Shown one piece after another: positions 8,105 through 17,394 of a stretch of 64,000 bases of DNA (the stretch's first letter is position 1; every line of letters starts with the position of its first letter). Origin of the DNA: Anaerolineae bacterium (GTDB lineage Bacteria; Chloroflexota; Anaerolineae; Aggregatilineales; JAFGMM01); the NCBI GenBank assembly GCA_027494055.1, contig JAOSJO010000001.1, positions 783,005-847,004 of the forward strand, in the 5' to 3' direction. The notes under the pieces are model-generated. The model searched no databases, was not told where the DNA came from, and saw nothing but the letters and a program-made list of their open reading frames with translations. Both the position numbers and the translations under genes were made by a program.

Positions 8105-10215
8105 CTATTCCTGAAGCGCGGGCCGGCGCAGCCCAACCTCGACCACGGCCATGCGGTGGTCTGAGCCGCCCGACGGGATCACCGCCGCGATCTGCGGCGT
8201 CAGGTTGTGCACCCACACGTAGTCATAGCGCGCCAGACAGTCAGCCGGGCACCAGGTCGTCGTCTGGTCCGCCGGCAGCGCCGGGTTGTCGAACGGGTCC
8301 ACGAAGTCGTAGACGCGCATCTGGTCGTAGAGCAGCGATTCGGGCGTGTTGTTGAACGTGCCGCCGACCACCATCCACGGCTGCGCCACGCCAACCGCGT
8401 TCACCCGCACCCAGCGCAGCACTTCCTCCAGTTGGACCCACTGGTCCATCGCCTGCGGCGCGGTGTCGCGCTCCGGGCGGCCCAGCCACGTGTTGTAGAG
8501 GTCGATCACCGCCTCCGGCGGGCAGGGCGTCTCGCTCACGGTGCAGACCTGCACCCGCAGCACGCCGGTCTGCTCGCCCTTGCTGGTGAGCAGCGACCCC
8601 TCGTCGTCGAGGATGCGCACCCGCGAGAGCACCGCCAACCCGTAGACGGCCTCGTTGGTGGGATAGTACACCACTTCCATGCGCAGGCGGCGCGCCAGCC
8701 ACCACGCCTGATCGACGCCGCCGCTTGTCAGCCGCCCGGTGTCCACCTCCTGGAGGAGCACGATGTCCACGCTGGTTTCGTCGATGAGGCGCGCGATTTC
8801 CTCCAGGCCGGGCTGGTAGAGCGCGGTGTAGCCGCTATGGATGTTGTACGTGCCGATGCGAAGCTGCGGCACGTCCTGCTGCGACTGCGCGACGACCGGC
8901 TGGGTGGCGACCACGGCGGTGAGCACCGCCGCCGCCAGGAACCCCGTCAGCGCCAGCGAAGCGCCCATCGAGCCGCCGCGCCAGGGGATGCGCACGCGCG
9001 CCAGGATCATGGGCAGGCATCCCAACAGCGCCGCCGCCAGGAAGAGCACCCACCCCAGCCCCCGGAACGCGGCGACCAGCTCGACCGTGGTCGCGCCATA
9101 GACGAACGTGAACAGGTTCCCGGCGACGAACAACGCAAACACCGCCGCGCCGGCCACCATCCCCAACCCGGCGAAGTTCGGGAGCCGGCGGCGCGCATCG
9201 GCGGGGCGCGGCTCGACCACCCACCACAGCGCCAGCACCGTGAAGAACTGCGCCAGCGCCAGGCTGCCCGCCCCTAACAGACCGCCCAGCCGCGTCCCCG
9301 CCACCAGGCAGAGGCCGATCAGGAGGAACCAGATCCAGCCCCGGAAGAGGCCGTCGAACATCGCGATGAAGCCCCGCGCCACGCCGCGCACCGCCGGCAG
9401 CAGCGGCAGCGCCGTCATCGCGACCATCCACGGCAGGATGAGCGCATAGCTGACGTGGGTCCAGCGCGCCGCCGCGTTGGGGAGCGCAAGCAGCGCCAAC
9501 TCCAGGAAGAGCAGCGCGCCCAGCGCCAGCCCGCCCCACAGCGTGATCGTCCCCTCGCGTTGCGCGGCTTCACTGGCGGGTTCCCCGGCCTCCGGTTCAG
9601 TGAACGCTGCGGCGGGTTCGGGCGGCTCCGCCTCGCCTTCGGCGGCCTGGGCATCGCCCCGCGTCGCCCAGGCAAGCAGCGCGACGAGCAGCGTCAGCAG
9701 CGAGAGGACCGTCTGCGCGGCGAGGAAGCCTTCGGCAAGCGTGGGGTCCATCGTGTCGCCCATCGCGCGCACGACCTGGTCGAGGGTCAGCCCAAGCGCG
9801 AGGCCAATCGGGAAGAAATCGGCGTGCTGGCGCGCGATGAGGGTGAAGTACAGCAGGCCCGCGCCCAGCGCCACCGCCGCGCTCACGGCCTGGACCAGCG
9901 GGTCGTCGTTAATCATCATCACGCGCGCCGCCGCGGCCACGCCCGCCGCCACCGTCGGGCCGAGCGACCAGCTTCCCAGGACCAGCGCGGCCAGCGGCGC
10001 AAGCGCCGCCACCACGACCGCCGCCACCTCCACCGTGAGCGTATCCGGCGTTACCGCGCCAGGGGGAGCCGGTCGCCGTAGAGCCGCACGCCGACCTCCA
10101 CACCGGAGGCGTGCGCGAAGAGGCTCGCGACCAGGAAGCGCGCCGCCTGGATGAGAAACCATCCGACCGCGCCGGCCTCAAGGAACCGGAAGAGTGGGTT
10201 TAGCTGCTTGCGCAT
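8105..10215 (-). CDS. Large membrane protein with C-terminal endonuclease/exonuclease/phosphatase-like domain (one frameshift)
   Basis: About 703 residues. It opens MRKQLNPLFRFLEAG (ATG 10215), and the frame slips near 10055 in a CCAGGGGGAG stretch before PPGAVTPDTLTVEVAAVV. The first ~430 residues hold roughly twelve hydrophobic segments with a Glu/Ala-rich loop (GDAQAAEGEAEPPEP). The last ~260 residues form a DNase I-like fold: LRIGTYNIHSGY, VLLQEVD, WMVVGGTFNNTPES, ARYDYVW, GGSDHRM. The usual GDFN catalytic Asp is Thr here. The membrane part may place the domain outside the cell, where it could act on phospholipid headgroups or nucleic acids; that is inference. Confidence 0.8.
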
Positions 10216-10564
10216 GGTCCCGCCTGCTTGTTCATGTAAGGGTACGCGACTTGGGGGTCGGCGGCAAGGGTCGGCTACGGGCAATCAAACCACGAATAAC
10301 ACTAATATCACGGCTCCAAAAAGACAAGTCCGCTGCCCGGCGCGTCGCCAGCCCTATTGTGGTCCCGCAGGCCGCTTTTTTCAAGTCTTTGCGGGGCGGT
10401 TAACACCGGCGGCTTTCTTCAGTGGAGGGACGACGAGGTCGTCTCGCGCCAGGAACACCGACACACCGCCCGGTATGCGGGCGAAGGGGAGCCGGCGGTC
10501 GAGGCGGACACGGAGGAGAAACAAAACACGCCTTGCCCGGAGGCAAAGCGTGCATGAGGTCTAT
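10216..10564. other. Intergenic region ahead of tRNA-Glu
   Basis: About 350 bases without a convincing gene. It holds AAACCACGAATAACACTAA near 10286, a remnant resembling common dispersed repeats. At its right end is the minus-strand terminator of the tRNA. The rest shows no feature I can support. Confidence 0.4.
10518..10552 (-). terminator. Intrinsic terminator of tRNA-Glu
   Basis: On the minus strand CACGCTTTGCC, TCCG, GGCAAGGCGTG followed by TTTTGTTT, about 13 bases beyond the 3-prime end of the tRNA gene. Confidence 0.8.
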
Positions 10565-10636
10565 GCCCCATGGGGGACTCGAACCCCCGTTTCCGCCTTG
10601 AGAGGGCGATGTCCTAGGCCGCTAGACGAATGGGGC
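10565..10636 (-). tRNA. tRNA-Glu (CTC)
   Basis: 72-base cloverleaf on the minus strand: acceptor arms GCCCCAT and ATGGGGC, T arm GGGGG-TTCGAGT-CCCCC, anticodon stem-loop TCGCC-CTCTCAA-GGCGG. Loop positions 34-36 read CTC, decoding GAG. The CCA end is not encoded. Confidence 0.93.
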
Positions 10637-10696
10637 GGACGACGGAAATTGTACCAGTTGTCGGAGCGTCCGTCAAAGCCGTGCCGGCAATTGCGC

Positions 10697-10726
10697 GTGA
10701 CCATGTGCGGCCTCAGGTGTTATAAT
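10697..10726 (+). promoter_or_regulatory. Promoter ahead of fabF
   Basis: TATAAT at 10721-10726 with GTGACC at 10697-10702 (18-base spacer). It faces the fabF-fabH unit, 66 bases ahead of the GTG start. Confidence 0.6.
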
Positions 10727-10753
10727 TTTCTGAATTCACCCTGTCTTATTCTG

Positions 10754-10776
10754 GCGACCTGTTCGGGTCGCGTTTT
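10754..10776 (+). terminator. Terminator-like hairpin in fabF leader
   Basis: GCGACC, a short loop, GGTCGC then GTTTT, lying between the fabF promoter and its ribosome-binding site. It may be an attenuator. The stem is short (6-7 bp), so moderate confidence only. Confidence 0.5.
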
Positions 10777-10791
10777 GTGAAGGAGCGAACG

Positions 10792-12051
10792 GTGGAACGA
10801 AGGCGCGTAGTCGTCACCGGCCTTGGCGCGATCAGCCCTCTTGGCAACGACGTGGAGGCCAACTGGCACGGGGCCGCGAATGGCATCAGCGGCATTGACT
10901 ACATCACACGCTTCGACGTATCCGACCTGCCGGTGAAGATCGGCGGGGAGGTGCGGGGTTTCGACCCGCTGGAGGCGTTTGGGGCGCGCGAGGCGCGGCG
11001 GATGGACCGCATCACGCATCTGGGCCTGGAAGCCGCGCGCCAGGCGGTGGAGGACTCCGGGCTGAAGGTGGACGAGTCCAACCAGTACGCGGTGGGCGCG
11101 ATCATCGGCTGCGGCATGGGCGGCGTCAACACGATCTTCGACGGCATGGACACCATCCGCGAGAAAGGCCCTACGCGCGTCAGCCCCCTGGTGGTGCCCA
11201 TGATGCTCCCCGACGCGCCGTCGGGCAAAATCTCGATGGAGTACGGGCTGCGCGGCCCCAGCATGTCGCTCGCGACGGCGTGCGCCACCGGCAACAACTC
11301 CATCGGCGAGGCGGCGGAGATGATCCGGCGTGGCGCTGCCGACGCGATGGTGGCGGGCAGCACGGAAGCCGGCCTCGTGCGCCTGGCGATGGCGAGCTTC
11401 AACAACATGCAGGCGATCTCGCGCCGCAACGACGACCCGAAGGGCGCTTCGCGACCGTTTGACAAGGACCGTGACGGCTTCGTGGTCGCCGAGGGCGCGG
11501 CCATGCTGGTGCTTGAGGCGCTGGAGTTCGCGAAGGCGCGCGGGGCGCGCATCTACTGCGAGTTGATCGGCTATGGCTGCACGTCTGACGCCTTCCATGT
11601 GACCGCCCCGCTGGAGAACGGCGAGGGCGCGCAGGAGTGCATGCGCAAGGCCATGCGCGACGCGGGCATCGGGATTGAGGACATCGACTACCTCAACGCG
11701 CATGGCACCAGCACCCAGCTCAACGACATCAGCGAGACGCGCGCCATCAAGGGCGTGTTCGGCGAGCGCGCCTACGAGATCCCGATCAGTTCCACCAAGT
11801 CGGTGACCGGTCACATGATGGGGGCGGCGGGGTCGCTGGAGGCGGTGCTGTGCGTCAAGGCCATCCTGGAAGGCTTCATCCCGCCGACGGTGAACCTGGA
11901 GAATCCAGAATTGCCGGAGTGCGACCTGGATTACGTCCCCAACATCGGGCGAAAGGCCGACCTCACTACTGTGATGAGCAACTCGTTCGGATTCGGCGGG
12001 CACAATGCCGTGTTGATTTTTACAAAGTACCAGGAAGATGGCGCAGGATAA
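10792..12051 (+). CDS. fabF: Beta-ketoacyl-ACP synthase II
   Basis: Elongating condensing enzyme of type II fatty acid synthesis, about 419 residues, cytoplasmic. Opening VVVTGLGAISPLGNDV is typical. Catalytic Cys lies in SLATACATGNNSIGEA; the two His lie in YLNAHGTSTQLND and STKSVTGHMMGAAG; the end NSFGFGGHNAVLIF is canonical. GTG 10792 is chosen because AAGGAG lies at 10780-10785; an upstream GTG at 10777 overlaps that site. Its stop overlaps the fabH start by 14 bases, so the two are translated together. Confidence 0.96.
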   Translation: MERRRVVVTGLGAISPLGNDVEANWHGAANGISGIDYITRFDVSDLPVKIGGEVRGFDPLEAFGAREARRMDRITHLGLEAARQAVEDSGLKVDESNQYAVGAIIGCGMGGVNTIFDGMDTIREKGPTRVSPLVVPMMLPDAPSGKISMEYGLRGPSMSLATACATGNNSIGEAAEMIRRGAADAMVAGSTEAGLVRLAMASFNNMQAISRRNDDPKGASRPFDKDRDGFVVAEGAAMLVLEALEFAKARGARIYCELIGYGCTSDAFHVTAPLENGEGAQECMRKAMRDAGIGIEDIDYLNAHGTSTQLNDISETRAIKGVFGERAYEIPISSTKSVTGHMMGAAGSLEAVLCVKAILEGFIPPTVNLENPELPECDLDYVPNIGRKADLTTVMSNSFGFGGHNAVLIFTKYQEDGAG

Positions 12052-13310
12052 CGGACGCCGGCCGCTGCGCTATGCGCACGTGGTCGGTTGGGGGGATGGC
12101 GATCCCGGAGCGGGTGCTGAGCAACGACGACCTGAGCGGTTTCGTCGATACCTCAGACGAGTGGATCCGCACCCGGACCGGCATCCGCGAGCGGCGCATG
12201 GCCGGCGAGCGCGAGTCGACGGCGACGCTGGGGCTGCGCGCGGCGCAGATGGCCCTCGACGTGGCGAATGTCTCTCCGCAAGACGTGGGGCTGATTATCG
12301 TCGCCACCTCCACCGCCGATTACGTCTTTCCCTCGACCGCCAGCCTTATCCAGGGCTGGCTGGGGGCGACACACGCCGGCGCGTTCGACCTGAGCGCGGC
12401 GTGCACGGGCTTTGTGTACGCGATGGAGATGGCGTCGCAGAGCGTCCGCGCCGGCGGTGTGGATGTGGCGCTGGTCATCGGCGCGGAGACCATGACGCGC
12501 GTGCTCGACTGGGGCGACCGCAACACCTGCGTGCTCTTCGGCGACGGGGCGGGCGCGGTGGTGCTGCGCGCGAGCGACGTGCCCGGCGGCGTGCTCTCGT
12601 GCGTGCTCGGCTCGGACGGCTCCGGCGCGGACCTGCTCGCCATCCCCAACGGCTACAAGCCCCACGCCCACCCAAGCGTGAACGGCGCGCACAAGCTGAG
12701 CATGGACGGGCGCGGCGTCTACCGGTTTGCCAGCCGCATCATCGGCGATTCGGTGGCGGAGACGCTGGCAAAGGCCGGCCTGAGGATCGACGACGTGTCC
12801 CTGATCGTGCCGCACCAGGCGAACCAGCGCATCATCGACGCAGCGGCGCGCCAGCTCAAAGTGCCGGTGGATCGCTTCTTTTCCAACCTGGACCGCTATG
12901 GCAACACATCGGCGGCTTCCATCCCCATCGCGCTGTGCGAGGCGGTGGATCAGGGGCGCATCCGGCCCAGCGACTACGTGGTGCTGGTCGGGTTTGGTGG
13001 CGGCCTCACGTGGGGCGCGATGGCGCTCCAGTGGCCGGAGGAGCTGCCGCCGGAGATGGGCGAGTGGTCGCTGCGACGGCGGCGCGTGTTCTACACGCTG
13101 ATGCGCTGGCGCGAGCGCCTCCTGCGGCTGTGGTGGCGCATCCAGGTGATCGTGCTGGGCACGGCTGCTCCCGGTACGGAACTTGAGCCGGGCGACGCGG
13201 CGCGCCCACGCCGGCTGCCCCGGCTCAGGATGCCGCGCTTCCTGCAGCGCCCCAGGGAACCGGCGGCGCTCCCGCCAGGGCCGGAGCCGGGCGAGGGCCG
13301 CGAGGACTGA
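12038..13310 (+). CDS. fabH: Beta-ketoacyl-ACP synthase III with an unusual C-terminal extension (one frameshift)
   Basis: Initiating condensing enzyme that joins acyl-CoA to malonyl-ACP. ATG 12038 gives MAQDNGRRPLRYAHVVGWG, then a GGGGGG run at 12089-12095 shifts the frame before MAIPERVLSNDDL. An in-frame ATG also exists at 12096. The catalytic triad is visible: Cys in FDLSAACTGFVYAM, His in IVPHQANQRI, Asn in DRYGNTSAASIP. The normal family end is reached at GFGGGLTWGAMALQWP. Some 90 more residues follow, basic and Pro/Arg-rich (SLRRRRVFYTLMRWRERLL, then LPRLRMPRFL), which ordinary FabH lacks. Confidence 0.93.
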
Positions 13311-13325
13311 CGCGCGCCGGCAGGT

Positions 13326-13358
13326 AGCTTCCCGAAAGCTCTAAGCTTTCGGGAAGTT
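13326..13358. repeat. Palindromic repeat, GCTTCCCGAAAGC type (copy 2 of family)
   Basis: Perfect 12-bp arms CTTCCCGAAAGC and GCTTTCGGGAAG with a TCTAA centre, 15 bases after the fabH stop. It has the same overall design as the elements at 557, 24391 and 57600. No T-run follows, so it is not a standard terminator. Confidence 0.75.
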
Positions 13359-13465
13359 GCACAACTGCTGCCCAAACCCCGGATACGCCGGCGTGCGCGG
13401 TGGGGTACAATAGGGCGCGTGGGCGGACTGGCGCACTGGCCTGTGTGTTCCCTGCGGCGGGCGCA

Positions 13466-14236
13466 ATGACTCTAGACCTGGAAGCAATCGAACAGGCGGC
13501 GGCGATGCTGCGCGGCGCAAGGCTTGTGGCCGTGCTGACGGGCGCGGGCATCTCGAAAGAGAGCGGCGTGCCGACCTTCCGCGACGTGATGAGCGGCCTG
13601 TGGGCGCAGTACGACCCGCAGCAGTTGGCGACGCCGTCCGCTTTTCGCAAGGACCCCAAGCTCGTGTGGGATTGGTACGCCTGGCGGCGCGAACTGCTGG
13701 CGAAGGTGGCGCCGAATCCGGGGCACTACGCGCTGGCGGCGCTGGAGTCGCTGGTCCCGGAGGTTGCCGTTATCACGCAGAACGTGGACGGCCTGCACCG
13801 CGCCGCCGGCAGCACGGACGTGATCGAACTGCACGGCAACCTGAGCCGCAACAAGTGCTTCGCCAACTGCCAGGGCGACCCGACCTACGTCGCGCCGGAG
13901 GCGGCGCTGCCCCCTGTGGATGACATGCCGCCGCGCTGCCCGCACTGCGAAAGCTACCTGCGCCCTGACGTGGTCTGGTTTGGCGAGGCGCTGCCCGGCG
14001 CGGCCATCGCGCGCGCCGCCGCCGTCAGCCGGCAGGCGGAGGTGATGCTGGTCGTGGGCACTTCGGGCGTGGTGCAGCCGGCGGCGGCGCTGCCCGACTA
14101 CGCGCTGCGCGCCGGCGCACGGATCATCGACGTGAACGTGCAGCCGGACGCGATCACGGCGCTGGCGGACGTGTTCCTGCAAGGGCCGGCGGGCGAGGTG
14201 TTGCCGCGCCTGGTGGAGGTGATGCGGCATCGATAG
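13466..14236 (+). CDS. Sir2-family NAD-dependent protein deacylase (sirtuin)
   Basis: NAD-consuming lysine deacylase of 256 residues. Nucleotide-binding motif LTGAGISKESGVPTFR, then ITQNVDGLHRAAG, catalytic His in VIELHGNLS. Zinc ligands are CFANC and CPHC. DVVWFGEALP and VVGTSGVVQPAAALP complete the fold. ATG 13466 is chosen as the first Met ahead of the conserved helix; longer in-frame starts are unlikely. It probably acts on acyl-CoA synthetases or other metabolic enzymes, as in other bacteria. The next gene begins directly at its stop. Confidence 0.93.
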   Translation: MTLDLEAIEQAAAMLRGARLVAVLTGAGISKESGVPTFRDVMSGLWAQYDPQQLATPSAFRKDPKLVWDWYAWRRELLAKVAPNPGHYALAALESLVPEVAVITQNVDGLHRAAGSTDVIELHGNLSRNKCFANCQGDPTYVAPEAALPPVDDMPPRCPHCESYLRPDVVWFGEALPGAAIARAAAVSRQAEVMLVVGTSGVVQPAAALPDYALRAGARIIDVNVQPDAITALADVFLQGPAGEVLPRLVEVMRHR

Positions 14237-14294
14237 GGAATCGCTCTACCAGGAACGCCTGACGCGCATCCAGAAGGCCATCAACCTGGAGCCG

Positions 14295-15364
14295 GTGGAC
14301 CGCATCCCCGTGATCTACATCGGCTACGCCTTCGCGCCGCGCTACATGGGCATGTCCATGGCGCGCTTCTGCACCGACCCGCAGGCTGCCGCCGACGTCA
14401 CCCTCGCCACGATGGAGCGACTGGAGGCGTTCGGCGGGGTGGACGGCGCGAACGCCATTCCGATTGGCCGCATCCACATGTCGCTGAGTCCGCTGTGGCT
14501 GTCGCATGTGGCGGTACCGGGGCGCGAGTTGCCCGAAGAGAGCCTCTGGCAGGTGCAGGAGGCCGAGGTCATGACGCGCGACGATTACGACTTCATCATC
14601 GCGCACGGGTGGCGCGCCTTCATGGACCGGTATCTGCCCCAGATTGTCGATCTCGACGAGTTCGACGCGCACCGCGCATGGGTGAACGCCAACGTGCGCG
14701 CCGTCATCGCGCAGTTCCGCGCGCGCGGGTTCGTCATCCTGTCCACCGGCGGGACGACGATCCCGTTTGAGTATTTCTGCGGCGGGCGGTCGCTGGAGCG
14801 GTTCTTCTTCGACCTTTACGAGATGCCGGAGAAGGTGCGCGCGGCGATGGACGTCATCATGCCCGACCTGATCCAGATCGGCCTCGACGACGCGCGCCGA
14901 AGCGGCGTGCCCTGGGTGTGGGTCGGGGGTGGCGCGCGGTGAGCGCGATGCTCTCGCCGTCGATGTGGGAGACGTTCGTCTTCCCGTACTACCGCGAACT
15001 GGTGACCGCGCTGGCGGCGCAGGGCGTCGGCGCGGTGCTGCACTTCGATCACGACTGGACGCGCGACCTGGCGCGGCTGCGCGACCTGCCGGCGAAGCGG
15101 TGCATCCTCAACCTCGACGGCATGACCGACATCCGCAAGGCGAAGGCGCTCCTCGGCGACCACATGGCGATCATGGGCGACGTGCCCTCGGCGCTCTTCG
15201 CCAACGGCGCGCCCGAAGCGGTCCGCGCCTACGTCCGCGACCTGGTCCGCGACGTGGGGCCGACCGGGCTGCTGCTCTGCCCCGGCTGCGACGCGCCGCT
15301 CAACGCCAGGCCGGAGAACGTGGAGGCGTTCGTCGCTGCCGGGCGCGAGTTTGGCGTCGCCTGA
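14295..15364 (+). CDS. Uroporphyrinogen decarboxylase-like (URO-D superfamily) protein (one frameshift)
   Basis: TIM-barrel protein of the URO-D superfamily. It could be a corrinoid methyltransferase or an uncharacterised subgroup rather than a haem enzyme. Coding in this frame extends upstream to about 14225 (LYQERLTRIQKAINLEPVDRIP) but with no ATG before GTG 14295. The true start may overlap the Sir2 stop through another frameshift. The frame changes near 14930 inside VWVGGG and resumes as SPSMWETFVFPYYREL. LLCPGCDAPLNARPENVEAF is the usual URO-D ending. A second family member lies at 23176. Confidence 0.8.
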
Positions 15365-15366
15365 AT

Positions 15367-15393
15367 CAAAAGGGCGCGGTCCAGGCCGCGCCC
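15367..15393 (-). terminator. Intrinsic terminator of tyrS
   Basis: GGGCGCGG, TCCAGG, CCGCGCCC, with TTTTGATT on the minus strand side; 22 bases past the tyrS stop codon. Confidence 0.85.
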
Positions 15394-15415
15394 TCTGTAT
15401 TGCGCCGCAGGTTTT

Positions 15416-16669
15416 CTACTTCCCGCCCACCAGCCGCACGAACTTGCGCTTGCCCACCTGAAGGACGGCGTCCGCGCCGGGCGCGAGCCTGACCGTCGCC
15501 TCGGCGTCCCCGACCTTCGCGCCGTTGAGGCGCACGCCGCCCTGGTCGATGAGGCGGCGCGCCTCGCCCTTGCTGCGCACCATGTTGAGGTCGGCCATCA
15601 GGTCGACGACGCGCTGCTCGCCGTTGACCGGGTGATCGGGCATGTCGGGCAACTCGCCGCGCTGGAACACCGTGCGGAAGTGTTCCTCGCCACGCGCCGC
15701 GCCCTCCGGGCCGTGGAAGATGGTCACGATCTGGCGCGCGAGGTTCATCTTGGCGTCGCGCGGGTGCAGCGATCCGTCGGCCAGGGCGGCGTTGAACGCC
15801 GCAAGCTGCGGCGGGCTGTAGCCGAGCAGCAGCTTGTGGTAGATGGGCATCGCCTTGTCGGGGAGGCTCATGATCTTGCCGAACATGTCCTCTGGCGTGG
15901 ACATGATCGGGATGTGGTTCCCCAGGCTCTTGCTCATCTTGATCTCGCCGTCGGTGCCGGGCAACAGCTCGCCCATGATGATGGCGACCTGCGGCTTCAT
16001 GCCCAGCCGCTCCATGAGCTGCCGGCCCGCGACGACGATGTTGAACAACTGGTCCTGGCCGCCCACCTGCACGTCGGTCTCCTGCGCCACCGCGTCGTAG
16101 GCCTGCATCAGCGAGTAGAAGGTCTCGTGCAGCCAGATCGGCTCGCCAGCCTCCAAGCGCTTCTTGAAGTTGTCGCGTTGCAGGAACTGCTGTACCGTGA
16201 AGTGGCTGGCGAACTCGATCAGGTCCTTGAAGGTGAGCGGCGCGAGCCATTCTGCGTTGTAGCGCACGCGCGTCCGCGCGCGGTCCAGGATTTTGAACGC
16301 CTGCTCGGCGTAAGTCTGCGCGTTGATCTCCACCTGTTCCGGCGTGAGTTGCGCCCGCGCCTTGTCCACGTCGGAGGGGTCGCCGATGAGGCTGGTGAAG
16401 CTGCCGATGAGGAAGGTCACGTCGTGGCCGAGTTCCTGGAACTGGCGCAGCTTGCGCATGGTGATGGTGTGGCCCAGGTGCAGGTCGGTGGTGCGCGGGT
16501 CGTAGCCACAATAGATGCGGAGCGGGCGGCCGGCGCGCTCGGCTTCGATAAGGCGCTCGCGCAGTTCCCGCGTCATCGTCTCCTTGATCTGCGGGTCGCC
16601 ATAGTCGGCGCCCGACATCAGGATTTCGACTTGCTCGTCTATTGTGGGTTTGGCGCTTACGGTGGTCAT
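15416..16669 (-). CDS. tyrS: Tyrosyl-tRNA synthetase
   Basis: Class I aminoacyl-tRNA synthetase of 417 residues that charges tRNA-Tyr. HIGH-type motif in DLHLGHTITMRKL, with the tyrosine pocket YCGYDPRTTDLH before it. VGGQDQLFNI is the family signature and KMSKS is intact in GEIKMSKSLGNHI. A C-terminal S4 RNA-binding domain follows (ARRLIDQGGVRLNGAKVGD to QVGKRKFVRL). The usual length and complete motifs make the call safe. It is transcribed alone and ends at the hairpin 15367-15393. I see no T-box upstream of it. Confidence 0.96.
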   Translation of the reverse strand: MTTVSAKPTIDEQVEILMSGADYGDPQIKETMTRELRERLIEAERAGRPLRIYCGYDPRTTDLHLGHTITMRKLRQFQELGHDVTFLIGSFTSLIGDPSDVDKARAQLTPEQVEINAQTYAEQAFKILDRARTRVRYNAEWLAPLTFKDLIEFASHFTVQQFLQRDNFKKRLEAGEPIWLHETFYSLMQAYDAVAQETDVQVGGQDQLFNIVVAGRQLMERLGMKPQVAIIMGELLPGTDGEIKMSKSLGNHIPIMSTPEDMFGKIMSLPDKAMPIYHKLLLGYSPPQLAAFNAALADGSLHPRDAKMNLARQIVTIFHGPEGAARGEEHFRTVFQRGELPDMPDHPVNGEQRVVDLMADLNMVRSKGEARRLIDQGGVRLNGAKVGDAEATVRLAPGADAVLQVGKRKFVRLVGGK

Positions 16670-16793
16670 TGCTCCTTCTCTGTCACTACGATTTACCGCG
16701 CGGCGTGATTATACCACACCCCTGACCCGCCGTCTCCGGCTGAACCAGCGAGGCCGCGGGGGGCATTCTGAAGGGGCCATGGTACATTATAGT

Positions 16794-17394
16794 GGAAGTA
16801 TCCATGCCATCATTCTGCAGAGTTGGGAGTCTTTGACCATGAGACGCAGGAAGACTCGGATGAATTGCTTGGCCATTTAAGGATTCCTTCAGTCATGAAG
16901 TAAACATTGGTGCGTATAAGTCGGAAGAATGGGAATGCTGGATGCCGATTGCGACACAGATGTTTAAGTTGCTATGGATCACAGATATGGCAGCCGCTGG
17001 TGCCTCGTCTGTTCCCGGACTTGAAACTACATCCAGTTCTTGGCGCTCCAAGCGATAAAGCGGAACGACAGAAGCGAGGAGTACAATGGATCTGGACTGG
17101 CCGCCTTGGAAATTGATGAGGTGGGAATTCACATCACGCTATTTGATGAATCATCTCCTAGAACCTTGTCCGAGTGGCTTGAACAAATCATTCAAGTGTC
17201 AAATGGAGAAGATATCTCAATTCGTAATCTCATTGAGCTTATGAGAAACAATGAATCAGCTCACTTATCTCTTTCAAAACTTGGAGGGAAACCTCAATTC
17301 ATCAAGAGTGCCTTCACAATTTATGAGCACGGCAAAAAGGGGGAGGCTACACGAGACTCATAATCAGAATCGGCGAGTACGTTCTCTCAGAATT
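16794..17394 (+). pseudogene. Broken gene of unknown function in an A+T-richer island
   Basis: Clearly richer in A and T than its surroundings, with different codon use. Pieces in successive frames read like one protein: LGVFDHETQEDSDELLGHL, then NIGAYKSEEWECWMPIATQM, then IDEVGIHITLFDESSPRTLS with EWLEQIIQVSNGEDIS and KPQFIKSAFTIYEHGKKG. A frame change in the AAAAAGGGGG run near 17335 leads on to TRLIIRIGEYVLSELCNLSE. I do not recognise the family. Composition and breakage suggest transferred DNA that is decaying, perhaps worsened by assembly errors. Confidence 0.45.

Noticed and set aside
12038..13186. Second frame over fabH (382 residues)
   Set aside because: Only its first ~20 codons look real (FabH N-terminus ahead of a frameshift); the rest is Arg/Gly-rich nonsense.
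15632..16708. A 358-residue plus-strand frame across tyrS
   Set aside because: Antisense shadow; tyrS on the minus strand has all expected motifs.
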